This document shows positions 32,082-44,100 of a stretch of DNA of 64,000 nt, in pieces. The number at the start of each line of letters is the position of its first letter. The stretch's first letter is position 1. The stretch lies in contig NC_077228.1 of NCBI RefSeq assembly GCF_027887165.1, positions 207,833,979 through 207,897,978 of the forward strand. Direction: 5' to 3'. The DNA is from Monodelphis domestica (Eukaryota > Chordata > Mammalia > Didelphimorphia > Didelphidae). A program made the position numbers and the translations under genes. The notes under the pieces are model-generated. The model was not told where the DNA came from. It saw nothing but the letters and a program-made list of their open reading frames with translations, and searched no databases.

Positions 32082-33212
32082 ATGAGAGGAGCAAGAGCAC
32101 AGCCAAATACGGGGAGCAAAGAAGGGGTAAACTTGAGCAAACAACAGAAAAAGAAGAAAGAAATTACAATAGACAGCTTCTGCACAGGTAATGAGCAAAG
32201 AGCGAATGAAACAGAGGGGGAGGACCCAGCAAAGGAAAAATCAGAAATCCCAGCGAATTGGATACAGCCTTTGGAAGAACTCAAAATACAATTCAAAACA
32301 CAATTAAGAGAGGCTGAAGACAATTGGGAAAAGAACTTAAAAATTAAGATAAGTCATCTGGAAACAGAAAATAGTGTCTTGAAAGCCAAAATCAACCAGC
32401 TGGAAAATGAGGCAAAGGAGATGAAAGATGAGGCAAAGCAGATGAAAGATGAGGTGAAGAAGATGAAAGATGACCTCCAAAGAAAATCCGACTAAAAGGA
32501 AAAGGACGACCAAAAAACTATGGATGAAATCCAGTCTTTAAGAACCAGAATACAACAACTAGAATCGAGCGACTTCACAAGGCAGCAGGACACTATAAAA
32601 CAAAACCAAAAGAATGAAAAAATTGAGGAAAATATGAAGCATCTCATTCACAAAACAGAGGATTTAGAAAATTGTTCAAGGAGAGACAATTTAAGAATTA
32701 TTGGCCCACCAGAAGACCATGAAAAAAGAAAAACCCTGGACATTATATTACAGGAAATTATTAAAGAAAACTGCCCTGAAATCCTTGAACAAGAGGGAAA
32801 AGTGGAGATTGATAGAATCCACAGATCACCTCCTGTACTTTATTCCCAACTGACAACACCCAGGAATGTTATAGCCAAATTCAAGAACTACCAGACCAAA
32901 GAAAAGATATTACAAGCTGCCAAGAAGAAGTCATTCAGATACCAAGGAACCACAGTGAGGATAACTCAGGATCTAGCTGCATCCACACTGAAAAAAAGAA
33001 AGGAATGGAATACGATATTCCGGAAAGCAAGGGAACTAGGTCTACAACCAAGAATCAACTACCCAGCAAAACTGACTATATTCTTACAGGGGAAAGTATG
33101 GTCATTTAACAAAATAGAAGAATTTCAAGAATTCGTAAAGAAAAGACCAGACCTGAACAGAAAATTTGATGTCCAAGCACAGAACTCAAGAGAATCATCA
33201 AAAGGTAATTAA
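32082..33212 (+). pseudogene. L1 ORF1 (RNA-binding protein) with one nonsense codon
   Basis: L1 ORF1p is a trimeric coiled-coil RNA chaperone that packages L1 RNA. The frame runs from ATG 32082 to the stop ending at 33212, broken by a single in-frame TAA at 32493-32495; the second half continues in the same frame. A long coiled coil lies roughly at residues 60-165, including three exact-length heptads at 32409-32471. The RRM-like and C-terminal parts follow, with 'CSRRDNLRIIG', 'DRIHRSP' and 'RKARELGLQPRINYPAKL', the last being the typical ORF1 C-terminal motif. The codon changed by the nonsense mutation cannot be told from this copy alone. Confidence 0.9.
32409..32471 (+). repeat. Three 21-bp repeats encoding coiled-coil heptads in L1 ORF1
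   Basis: Three tandem 21-bp units each encode a seven-residue repeat of the form E-(A/V)-K-x-M-K-D. The unit length equals one heptad, so unit gain or loss keeps the frame and only changes coiled-coil length. Confidence 0.92.
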
Positions 33213-33886
33213 AAAAGAGGGGAAAAAAGAAAAACAAAAACAAAAAAAATGTTTTAAGAGACTCAATAAGTTAAAATGATATGTATCCCTATAAGAAAAG
33301 AGGTCATTGGTAACTCTTAAAAACTGTTGTTATTACCTGGGCAGCAAAAAGAAGTATACTTAGAAGGAACAGCAACAAACTGTATAGGATGAAAGGACAA
33401 GACATAAATAGGTATATAGATACATGCATGCAAAAATACATATGCATGAGTATGCATAACTAGAGCTTAAAAATAGGTTAATATTAAAAGAAATGGGAAA
33501 AGAAACAAATGGGGGTAAATTTATATGTCATAAAGAAGCTCATGGTGGGAGGGGGGAGAACATCAATACACTGGAAGGGTAAAGAGGTCGGAGACAGGAA
33601 ATACTCAACTTTTATGTGCTTTGAAAGTGACTCAAAGAGGGAAAAACAATCCAATCCATTGGGGGCAGAGAATAGATTTGCACGCTATAGGGGAGTAGAA
33701 GGGTAACAAATGGTCTAGTGGGGAGGGAAGCAGTACAAGAGAGGGAGGGAGCGGAGGGGTTAATTTTAGAAAGAGTATGGGGAAAATAAGAGGGGGATAA
33801 ATAGGGAGGGGGGTAGAAAGGGAAGTAAAATAAGGGTGGGAACAAGGGGGACTGTTCAAAAGCAAACATTGGTGTAGAAGGAAATA
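33213..33886. other. L1 inter-ORF spacer
   Basis: Sequence between ORF1 and ORF2 of the L1, purine-rich, with a long G/A stretch at about 33540-33850. No gene is seen in it. The minus-strand frames here are pyrimidine-rich by composition only. Confidence 0.7.
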
Positions 33887-36800
33887 GTGAAAGAAGAAAA
33901 GGCTGGTAAAGGAGCAGAAATCAAAATGCTGGGAAATACACAGCTAGTAATCATATCTCTGAATGTGAATGGAATGAACTCACCCATAAAACGCAAGCAA
34001 ATAGCAGAGTGGATTAGAGTCCAAAACCCTACCATATGCTGTCTACAAGAAACACATATGAGAAAGGTAGATACACATAGGGTGAAAGTAAGAGGGTGGA
34101 GCCAAATCTATTGGGCATCAACTGACAAAAAGAAGGCAGGAGTCGCAATCATCATATCCAACAAAGCCAAAGTAAAAATAAATCTAGTTAAAAAAGATAG
34201 GGAAGGTAATTACATCCTGATAAAAGGCAGTATAGACAGTGAGGAAATATCTGTACTCAACATGTATGTACAAAATGGCATAGCATCCAAATTTCTAAAG
34301 GAGAAACTAGAGGAACTCAAGGATGAAATAGATAGAAAAACTATACTAGTGGGAGACCTGAACCTTCCTCTATCCAAACTAGATAAATCAAACCAAAAAA
34401 TAAGAGGTAAGAGAAGTAAATGAAATCTTAGAAAAATTAGAGTTAGTAGACATGTGGAGAAAAATAAATGGGGAAAAAAGGAATATACCTTTTCTGCAGC
34501 ACATGGTACATTCACAAAAATTGACCATGTATTAGGGCATAAAAACATTGCAAACAAGTGCAAAAAAGCAGAAATAATAAATGCAACTTTCTCAGATCAC
34601 AATGCAATGAAAATAATAATTAGTAAGGGAACATGGAGAGGTAAATCGAAAATTAATTGGAAATTAAACAATATGATTCTCCAAAACCAGTTAGTTAAAG
34701 AACAAATCATAGAAACAATTAATAACTTCATTGAAGAAAATGACAATGATGAGACATCCTTTCAAAACCTATGGAATGCAGCCAAAGCAGTACTCAGGGG
34801 GAAATTTAAATCCTTGAGTTCATATATTAACAAATTAAGAAGGACAGAGGTCAATGAATTGGGCATGCAAATTAAAAAATTAGAAAGTGAACAAATTAAA
34901 AATCCTCAGATGAAGACTAAATTAGAGATCCTAAAACTCAAAGGAGAAATTAATAAAATTGAAAGTCAAAGAACTATTGGTTTAATAAATAAGACTAGAA
35001 GCTGGTACTTTGAAAAAACAAATAGAATAGACAAAGTACTAGTCAGTCTAATTAAAAAAAGGAAAAAATTAAACCAAATTGACAGTATCCAAGATGAAAA
35101 AGGAGACCTCACCTCTAATGAAGAGGAAATTAAGGCAATCATTAAAAACTACTATGCCCAATTATATGGCAACAAATATGGCAATCTAGGTGATCTGGAT
35201 GAATACTTACAAAAATATAAATTGCCTTAACAACCCCATTTCAGAAAAAGAAATTGAACAAGCCATCAAAGAACTCCCTAAGAAAACATCCCCAGGTCCA
35301 GATGGATTCACAAATGAATTCTATCAAACATTCAAAGAACAACTAATCCCAATATTAAACAAACTATTTGACAGAATAGGACAAGAAGGAGTTCTACCAA
35401 ATTCATTCTACGACACAAACATGGTACTGAACCCAAAGCCAGGCAGGTCAAAAACAGAGAAAGAAAACTATAGACCAATCTCCTTAAGGAATATAGACGC
35501 AAAAATCCTAAATAGGATACTAGCAAAAAGACTCCAGCAAGTCATCACAAGGGTCATCCACTATGACCAGGCAGGATTCATACCAGGAATGCAAGGATGG
35601 TTCAATATTAGGAAAACCATCCACATAATTGACCATATTAATGTAAAAAATAGACTTGAATACAGGACTACAATCCCCACGAGCCTTTGCTCCACTTCCC
35701 CAGAATGCCATATAATCTCACCTGGGCCGAGATCGAGAAGGTATTTAAGCTGATTCAAAGGCTTTTGAGGCTCTCTTGGCTCTTTTTGGACTTCCATTTT
35801 AGAGCAGGCGCGTCTCTTGTGTGATGTGAGGTTATTTTGTCTAGGCCTCTGGCCTAGGCACATGTTTCTTACTTGTATATTCTTTAATCTTTAACCTTTA
35901 ATAAACCTCTAAAAAATATAATACTTCTTGCAGAGAGAAACTAATTTCTACCTGCCTCAGTCTCCCTGTCTCCCCTAAATTTTAATCTTTACATTAACAA
36001 GCAAACTGACAAAAATCACATGATTATCTCAATAGATGCAGAAAAAGCCTTTGATAAAATACAACACCCATTCCTATTGAAAACATTAGAAAGTATAGGA
36101 ATAGAAGGGCCTTTCCTAAAAATAATAAAGAGTATATATCTAAAACCATCAGCAAACATCATCTGCAATGGGGATAAACTAGAAGCCTTTCCAATAAGAT
36201 CAGGAGTAAAACAAGGATGCCTATTATCACCTCTATTATTTAACATTGTACTAGAAACACTAGCAGTAGCAATTAGAGAAGAAAAAGAAATTGAAGGTAT
36301 TAAAATTGGCAATGAGGAGACCAAGCTATCACTCTTTGCAGATGATATGATGGTTTACTTAAGGAATCCTAGAGAATCAACCAAAAAGTTACTTGAAATA
36401 ATCAACAACTTTAGCAAAGTTGCAGGATACAAAATAAACCCACATAAGTCATCAGCATTTCTATATATCTCTAACCCATTTCAGCATCAAGAGTTAGAAA
36501 GCGAAATACCATTCAAAATCACCCTAGACAATATAAAATACTTAGGAATCTATCTGCCGAGACAAACACAGGAACTATATGAACACAACTACAAAACACT
36601 TTCCACACAGCTAAAACTAGATCTAAACAATTGGAAAAACATTGATTGCTCATGGATGGGACGAGCTAACATAATCAAAATGACAATCCTACCCAAATTA
36701 ATTTACTTATTTAGTGCCATACCCATTGAACTACCAAAAAACTTATTTACTGAATTAGAAAAAACCATAACTAAGTTCATTTGGAAGAACAAAAGATCAA

Positions 36801-38032
36801 GGATATCCAGGGAAATCATGAAAAAAAAAATGCAAAGGAAGGAGGACTTGCAGTCCCAGATCTCAAACTATACTATAAAGCAGTGGTTATCAAGACAATT
36901 TGGTACTGGCTAAGAGACAGAAAGGAGGATTGGTGGAATAGACTTGGCGTAAATGATCTCAGCAAGACTGTTTATGACAAACCCAAAGAACCCAACTTTT
37001 GGGACAAAAATCCATTATTTGATAAAAACTGCTGGGAAAATTGGAAGACAGTGTGGGAGAGATTAGGTTTGGATCAACATCTCACACCCTACACCAAGAT
37101 AAAGTCAGAATGGGTGAATGACTTGAACATAAAGAAGGAAACTTTAAGTAAATTAAGTGAACACAAAATAGTATACCTGTTAGACCTTTGGGAAGGGAAA
37201 GATTTTAAAACCAAGCAAGACTTAGAAAGAGTCACAAAATGTAAAATAAATAATTTTGACTACATCAAATTAAAAAGGTTTTGTACAAACAAAACCAATG
37301 TAACTAAAATCAGAAGGGTAGCAACAAATTGGGAAACAATCTTCATAAAAACCTTTGACAAAGGTTTAATTACTCAAATCAATTGTACAAAAAATCAAGC
37401 CATTCTCCAATTGATAAATGGGCAAGGGACATGAACAGGCAGTTCTCAGCCAAAGAAATCAAAACATTAATAAGCACATGAAAAAGTGTTCTACATCTCT
37501 TATAATCAGAGAGATGCAAATCAAAACAACTCTGAGGTATCACCTCACACCTAGCAGATTGACTAACATAACAGCTATGGAAAGTAATGAATGCTGGAGG
37601 GGATGTGGAAAAGTAGGGACACTAATTCATTGCTGGTGGAGTTGTGAATTAATCCAACCATTCTGGAGGGCAATTTGGAACTATGCCCAAAGGGCGATAA
37701 AAGACTGTCTGCCCTTTGATCCAGCCATAACACTACTGGGCTTGTACCCCAAAGAGATAATAAGGAAAAAGACTTGTACAAGAATATTCATAGCTGCACT
37801 CTTTGTGGTGGCCAAAAATTGGAAAATGAGGGGATGCCCTTCAATTGGGGAATGGCTGAACAAATTGTGGTCTATGTTGGTGATGGAATACTATTGTGCT
37901 AAAAGGAATAATAAAGTGAAGGAATTCCATGGAGACTGGAACAATCTCCAGGAAGTGATACAGAGCGAGAGGAGCAGAACCAGGAAAACATTATACACAG
38001 AGACTGATACATTGTGGTACAATCGAAGGTAA
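33887..38032 (+). pseudogene. L1 ORF2 (endonuclease/reverse transcriptase), broken
   Basis: ORF2p nicks DNA with an APE-type endonuclease and copies L1 RNA by target-primed reverse transcription. Near the start 'SLNVNGMNSP' and 'CLQETH' mark the endonuclease. '[13 protein letters not shown]' and '[11 protein letters not shown]' (about 36330-36362) mark the reverse transcriptase, the latter with the catalytic Asp pair. '[18 protein letters not shown]' marks the Cys-rich C-terminus. It is inactivated by frameshifts near 34400-34470 (two that compensate), near 35225, near the A-run at 36825, and near 37390, and by a 352-bp LTR at 35642. The LTR plus its duplication adds 356 bp, which by itself explains the frame change at that point. 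Confidence 0.92.
35638..35997 (+). mobile_element. Solo LTR inserted in L1 ORF2, TTAA duplication
   Basis: The LTR 35642-35993 (352 bp) starts TGTAAAAAATAG and ends TCTTTACA. TTAA is present at 35638-35641 and 35994-35997. Removing the LTR and one TTAA restores a continuous L1 reading frame, which confirms the limits. A TATA-like 'gtatttaagctga' and AATAAA at 35900-35905 give the U3-R-U5 order on the + strand. A relative lies at 14609-14927. No internal retroviral genes are present. Confidence 0.9.
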
Positions 38033-38511
38033 TGGACTTCTCCATTAGTGGCAATGCAGTGTCCCTGAACAATCTGCAGGGATATAAAAAACACTATCCA
38101 CAAGCAGAAGATAAGCTGTGGGAGTAAAAACACTGAAGAAAAGCAACTGCTTGACTACAGGGGTGGAGGGGATATGTCTGAGGAGAGACTCTAAATGAAC
38201 ACTCTAATGCAAATACCAACAACATGGAAATGGGTTTCAATCAAGAACACATGTGATACCCAGTGGAATTGCGCCTGGGCTATGGGAGAGGTGGTGGGAG
38301 CGAGGGAGGGAAGAAAAGAAAATGATCTTTGTTTCCAATGAATAACGTTTGGAAATGACCAAATAAAAACTAAAAAAAGAAAAAAAAAGAAAGTGAAAAA
38401 AAAGATGTATAGGCACAGGGGAGGGGAATATGGTCTACAGGTATGAAGGAATAGGCATAGAGATGTCCTATGAAGAACACTAAAATACTTGGTTGAAGAG
38501 TTTATGTAAGC

Positions 38512-38712
38512 GGGCAGCTGGGTGGTTCAGTGGATTCAGAGTCAGGCCTAGAGATGGGGAGTCCTAGGTTCAAATGTGGCCTCTAACACTTTCTAGCTGT
38601 GTGACCCTGGGCATGTCATTTGACCCCCATTGCCTAGCCCTTACCACCCATCTTCCTTGGAACCAATACATAGTATTGATTCTATGACATAAAGTAAGCA
38701 TTTTTTTAAAAA
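38512..38712 (+). mobile_element. Marsupial tRNA-derived SINE (SINE1/WSINE1-type)
   Basis: A full-length copy from 'gggcagctgggtggttcagt' to an A-run after 'cataaagtaagcat'. Confidence 0.88.
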
Positions 38713-38789
38713 AGAGTGTATGTATAACAAATGATAGGTAGTGTAAAGTATGGGTTTCTATAATAACTCATACATGAAAGGGAATAAAC

Positions 38790-39065
38790 TATAATAAGGT
38801 TGGAAAATTGGGTGGGAATCAAATTTCAAAGGGCTTTAAGTCACAGAGGGGTTTGTATTTGACTCTAGAGACAATAGGGAATCACTGGAGCTTTATCTAC
38901 ACAGGAGTGACAGCTAACATTGTGCTTTAAAAATACCAATTTGACAACTGTCTAAAAGATGGATGGAAGAAGGAAGGGGTTTGAAGGAAGTAATTAGGAA
39001 GCTATTAAAATAGTCCGGGTGAAAGATGAAGAGGGCATGAACTAGGGTAGTGGCATATGAGCAAA
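38790..39065 (-). repeat. L2 LINE 3' fragment
   Basis: The complement of the L2 3' region is seen: 'gggctttaagtcacagaggg', 'gacaatagggaatcactgga' and 'aggagtgacagctaacattg'. It is old and diverged. Confidence 0.6.
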
Positions 39066-39074
39066 GTCAGTGAG

Positions 39075-39205
39075 TCAGTCAATAAGCAATTAGCATTCAT
39101 TATATGCTAGGGAGTGTTGAATGGAGACACAAATACAAAAAAAAAGAAACATGGTCCCTGCCCTCAAGGAGTTAGCAATCTAATGGGGGAAGACACCCCC
39201 CCCAA
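39075..39205. repeat. Ancient interspersed repeat fragment
   Basis: The segment 'tcaatcaataagcaattagc' followed by 'ccctgccctcaaggagttag' is a common mammalian repeat pattern, the same type as the exact repeats at 42557 and 44230. Family not assigned. Confidence 0.45.
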
Positions 39206-40320
39206 AAAAAAGAATGTTGAGAAGAGGGAAGGAGAAGCTAGGTCCTAGCCACTAGATGTTTTCTGTTTTTTGCTTTGTATCATAATACTTAGTACATAGG
39301 AGACCCTCAAAAAAATGCTTATTTAAACTTTAAAAGACATTAGAACTGATCAACACAATGATAAATCAGGTCAAAAGAATGAAGATGAAACTACTCACCT
39401 CCTGAATGAGAACTTTAAATGAAGAAAAAAGACATACATTTATGGACATGACCAATGTGGGAATATCTGGTAGAATTATGAAGCTCTGTATTGAGTGCTT
39501 TATTTTTTGAGGTTTTAAAAAAAAAATTGATCAATGTGAGAGCAGAGGAGGTAGCAGGAGGAACAAAATTTTTAAAAGAAAAATCAAGAAGATACTTATG
39601 TTGTTATGCTAAATTTATTTCAACATAATGAACTGATGTGTACTGGCATTGCTCTGAATTAAAACTCAAGTTACTGAATCAAACTGCCAAAAAAAGATTG
39701 GTGAAAATACTATTGTTAAATATTAATTTTATATTTTTAATTTGTTAGTAAATGTCAACGATTAAAGTTACTAAATTTATTATTATAAAGCATACTTTAT
39801 CATTTTCCTACTAAAAAGCATTTTAATGCAGTGCCTTAATGTAGTAAGACTGCTAATGATATTAGTATTGAGAATGAATGGAAAATATACATTGGAACAA
39901 ATGTGATAAATGCCTAAAATGTGAAGTTTGTGTTTTTAAAATCATTGTATGGCTAAGATACACATGGGGTTGTTATAAGGAGCCACAGATAGCCTTCCCA
40001 GAGTTTATTCTTCTGATATTGGCCCTTCTGATATTGGATGTATATTGGATATATTGGATATACATCCAATCCCATCCCCAAAACCCTACCATTATTTCTG
40101 TGTATAATAAAATTTAAAATATTTAAATACTTAATAGATATTGTTAACTGAAGCTCAAAATTCCCCGTGATCCTTCCAGTTGAGACATTATGATCTACTT
40201 CTCCAGCTCTGGAGCATTCTAGGCTGCCAAGCTGAGGAATTTTTTTAGCATTCAGAGCCCCCTCAGGAGACTTTTCATCATGAGAGATCATAGCCTGTAG
40301 TTTTTACTCAAAACAGTTAG
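39206..40320. other. Intergenic sequence, no gene recognised
   Basis: A/T-rich sequence upstream of METTL2A. The only structure I see is a 38-bp inverted repeat at 40033-40070. Confidence 0.45.
40033..40070. repeat. Perfect 13-bp inverted repeat with 12-bp loop
   Basis: ATTGGATGTATAT at 40033-40045 is the exact reverse complement of ATATACATCCAAT at 40058-40070. It could form a hairpin or be the end of an old DNA transposon. Confidence 0.85.
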
Positions 40321-40339
40321 GTGGCACCCTGGATGGAGT

Positions 40340-40570
40340 GATGGAGAGAGGAAGACGGTAACGTTGTACAAGTTACCTAATATCAGTTTTCCCATCTGTA
40401 AAATGGGGATATTAATAGAACCAACTTCCTATGGTGCTGTTAACCTTTTATATAAACGGCACATTATTACTGTTATTACCTGTGTGATCCTAAGCAATTT
40501 CCAACCTCCCTAAATCTGCTTCTTCATCTGTAAAATGAGAAGGATGCACTTAGATGGCCTCTAAGATATT
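40340..40570 (+). repeat. MIR-like fragments
   Basis: Two adjacent pieces contain 'cagttttcccatctgtaaaa' and 'cttcttcatctgtaaaatga', each the MIR core. They may be two old insertions or one duplicated copy. Confidence 0.55.
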
Positions 40571-41088
40571 CCCCTCCCGTACAGATACAGGTCAGGGGCC
40601 GGAACTTGGTTTCATTGATATAGGGAACTCCCACGTGACGAACTTCCTCTATCATTTCGGGTAAGCCCCTTTCTTGCAATTCCTAGGTCTAAAAGTTGCT
40701 CGACTCTAAGCCCTGGTATGTATAGATGTGTCTACATCCAGACACTAACCCCAGTCTTTCGGGTTAAGAAGCGATTTCTCAATCTAATCTTATCGCCACG
40801 TCAAACGTCCACCGGGCGAAACCTAAATCTAAGTAGGGTTTTCCCGGATAGGCGGAATTCGAGTAAACCGGAAGGAAGGAAGGGCAGGAGGGATCCAGCC
40901 TTGCCCCTAACGCCCAAACGATACCCTTACTTCCTCCTTTTCTTCCAATCAGACCCCAGATTCTTCATCTTCCTTTTCCCGCCCAGCCTTCTGCGCAGGC
41001 GCTCGACCTTCCAGCTCTCTGTCCCACCCTGGATGATTCTCCGGGGCTTTCTCTAGAGGGAGGAGAAAACATTTCCGTTTCTGGTGTC

Positions 41089-41198
41089 ATGGCTGACTCT
41101 TGTCCGGAAAGTGTTTCCGCTACTACCAGGGATAAGAGAGTACAGTTTGGGAATCGGTTCTTGAATGATCCAGCCCGAGTTTTCCAACATAATGCCTG
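41089..41198 (+). CDS. METTL2A: METTL2A exon 1 (coding part)
   Basis: The start ATG (context 'tgtcatgg') is followed by 36 codons. '[10 protein letters not shown]' and '[11 protein letters not shown]' match human METTL2A. It ends with TG of a split Trp codon and a 'gtaaca' donor. Confidence 0.94.
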
Positions 41199-44100
41199 GT
41201 AACAGCCTCTCCAGCTTCCTCCCCAGCATCCAGCCCACTTCCATCCCCATTCCTCCCCTTTTCCAACCTCTAGCCCTGACTCTTCCTTTTTCCCCAGCTT
41301 CACAATGGAGCAGTCAGTCATGTATTCTGGACCATCCTTCTGTGACTGGTTGTCACATCCCAACATCCCAGGAAACCCTTGTTGTCAGGCGGTTCCACAG
41401 TTCTGCAGGAAGAAGCGGGGAGGGTCGCCCCTTTGCGTCCCTGAACCATTTGTTTGCTTTTCTTCTACAGGGACAATGTGGAGTGGTCGGAAGAACAGGA
41501 GGCAGAAGCGGAGAGGAGGGTCCGGGAGAACAGTGCCCAACGGGTACCGCCCGAAAAGCAAGGTGCTGGCGGGTCTCTCATCCCCAAGGCCCTAGAGCTC
41601 GGACTCCCCGAGCGTCATAAAACTTAGAAGGGTTGGGGCAAGGGCCGGAGAAGATAATACACCCTAGTTTAAGTGTGTTTTTGGTCTTGCCAGTTACCCA
41701 CACAACATTTTAAAATCACACACACTCACCCTTTGGCCATTTAAAATCCCACACATATGCACACCCCTCCCTTGGCCGGTGCACGCACACACACATCCAC
41801 CTCCCCGACTTGGCCAGTTTAAATCCGGCACTCCATACGGCCTAATTAAACGGCTACATCCCTAGACCCAACTTTCCCTGAACCAGTCTCCCTTCTGCTT
41901 CCTTCTTCCTTTGAATTCTCAAAATCTTATTCCTATTATGCATTCTTTTTTTGTCTTTGACATTGTTGTCATCCCTACACTTCTTCTTAAATTGTAAGCA
42001 GTTCACAGTTTAGGAATTGTGTCTTTTTTTAGAGAAACCTAGTTTTGAACTTAAAGACGCCTAGAGGGCATTGAATCTTACTCCCTCCCCTCCCCCAATC
42101 CAATTTTACAGATAAGAAAACAGGCATTGGAAAAGGAAATCATTTGCCCTCCTCACACTGTCGATAAGTATCTGGCAGAATTTTTGTCTAAGGCTTTCTG
42201 ACTCCAAACCTAGTGTCCTATCTACTGTCAGTAATATTCACTCAGATAGAAAGGGAGGACCAGTAAATCCCAACAAGCTGTGTATTGACTTTGAATAATA
42301 CAATCCATTAACATTATCTCCATTATAGTGTATTTTTATTTATTTTGTTAAGTATTTGTTTAATTATATTTTAATCTGGTTTGAGAGTTTGGGAGTCTTG
42401 CACTGCAGAGTTTGGTGTTTCTGGGCTAATCCATGCTCTAGTTCAGACAAATCAAAGAAACTTCTTGCAGGTTATTATATATACTTGGTTTTTGTGTTTG
42501 TACTGAAAAAATATACTTGGTGTCCTAAGGTTCACAACTTTAGTTTTTATCCTTATTGAATTTTGAGTTAACCTCAATCAATAAGCATTTGTTAAGCACT
42601 GTGCTGAGCCCTAAAGATACAAAGAAATCTGCATTTATTAGAATTCTCTTTAGCCTTGTTTGTAGATAGAAATTAATGTGATTTGGCCTACTTAGTAATT
42701 TGAACAATCTACTTTGAAAATGTGTTTTCTGTATGTTCCTACCTGGCTTATGAAGTGGAAGAATCTCCAACAGACCTTTATTTATTAAGCCTTTAAGTTC
42801 TAGCCAGTTAGGGGAAAGGGGTAATTTTTTTTTTCTCAGTACCAGTCTGAAGAGGTTTTTTTGTATGTTTGTTTGTTTGTTTTTTTAAACCCTTACCTTC
42901 TGTCTTGGAGCCAATACAATGTATTGTATCCGCTCCAAGGCAGAAGAGTGGTAAGGGCTAGGCAATGGGGTTCAAGTGACTTGCCCAGTGTCACACAGCT
43001 AGGAAGTGTCTGAGGCTAGATTTGAACCTAGGACCTCCCATCTCTAGGCCTGACTCTGAATCCACTGAACCACCCAGCTGCCCCCTCTGAAGAGTTTTAA
43101 AGGTGAAATATGCCTAGAAAAAGATCAAGAATATTTATTTCCTTCCCAATACCCTTTCCCTGTTGAACTAATAACAAAGGGAAAATTTTCATAACCAATA
43201 TGGTTAATTAAGTGGCCCTGACCAAAAATATTTGTCCCATGTGCTTAATTTTTAGTCATGGTTTGATTGCATTGATCAGAGTCCTTAAAGTCTTAAATTT
43301 GTGGGAAAATAGAATGTTGTGTTAGAGCTGGCATTCGTGCATACCCTAGGAGGAAGTTGGGTGTATGTGCTTTTCCCTGGAAAAGATATGTCAGATGGGT
43401 TAAGAAAATTCTACTTCAAAGATGGAAATGAAATGAAGTAAAGAAAAAAAGAGTAGAGAAAAAAACATCAGTACAATATCCTTTGGATAATATATTTAGT
43501 AATTGGATAGAAAACCAAATCCTAAGGCCAGACACCTGAAGAAAAAGCATCTTTTCTACTACAGCGTTCACTGTCTCTATTCTCAACTGCCCTTTGATTC
43601 ATTAACTTTTTGAAATTTCACAATAGCATTTTTCCTTTTAGCCAAAGTTTAACTATCTCTGCTTTTTTAAAAATCTGAAGTAATTTGGGGTTCTAATAAT
43701 TGAAACAATGTTGGGAAAACGTTTATATGTCCATAAGTAAATTAATTAAATTAGATATAAAATGTTTGGAATATTGATTTAATTGCCTTTTTCTCCTTAT
43801 AGTTGACTATGAGGTTAATGCTCACAAATACTGGAATAACTTCTACAAAATCCATGAAAATGGGTTTTTCAAAGATAGACACTGGCTTTTTACTGAATTT
43901 CCTGAACTGACTCCTAACCAGAACAAAAGCAACCTGAAGAACTTGCTGTTAAAAGACGGTGATTTTGAAATAATTGAACACAGAAACTCTGGCAATGGAC
44001 TTGGATTAATAGTATCTAATACTCAAGAACAGCACAAGGCTTCTTCACACAGTGTTGATGATAAAGAACAGAAGCACCCCATAGAAGAGACAACTCAGAA

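Larger units (their letters stand above)
31333..38418 (+). mobile_element. Full-length L1 retrotransposon with 17-bp target-site duplication
   Basis: Bases 31350-38401 form a complete L1: 5' untranslated region 31350-32081, ORF1, a spacer of about 670 bp, ORF2, 3' untranslated region and an A-rich tail. AAGATGTATAGGCACAG at 31333-31349 is repeated at 38402-38418. The 5' end AAGATGGC resembles the YY1 site at the start of human L1. The element is about 6.7 kb without the 356 bp added by a solo LTR in ORF2. ORF1 has one nonsense codon and ORF2 has several frameshifts, so this copy cannot move by itself. Confidence 0.93.
40600..41640 (+). promoter_or_regulatory. METTL2A: CpG-rich METTL2A promoter region
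   Basis: CpG dinucleotides are frequent here and rare in most of the window. Upstream of the start codon at 41089 lie CACGTGAC (40632-40639, E-box/CRE-like), an ETS-type CCGGAAG (40868-40874), a CCAAT box (40945-40949) and TGCGCAGGCGCT (40992-41003), close to the NRF1 consensus. There is no clear TATA box. This fits a broadly expressed housekeeping gene. The transcription start is not determined. Confidence 0.7.

Noticed and set aside
33540..33869. Minus-strand pyrimidine-rich frames in the L1 spacer
   Set aside because: They reflect the purine-rich strand of the L1 spacer. Runs of Ser/Pro/Leu come from composition.
40965..41366. Minus-strand 133-codon reading frame over the METTL2A promoter
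   Set aside because: It overlaps a GC-rich promoter and exon 1 on the opposite strand, has no recognisable protein features, and is expected by composition.
41165..41620. Plus-strand 151-codon frame spanning METTL2A exon 1, intron 1 and exon 2
   Set aside because: It crosses the intron in another phase. The splice sites and similarity to human METTL2A define the true frame.
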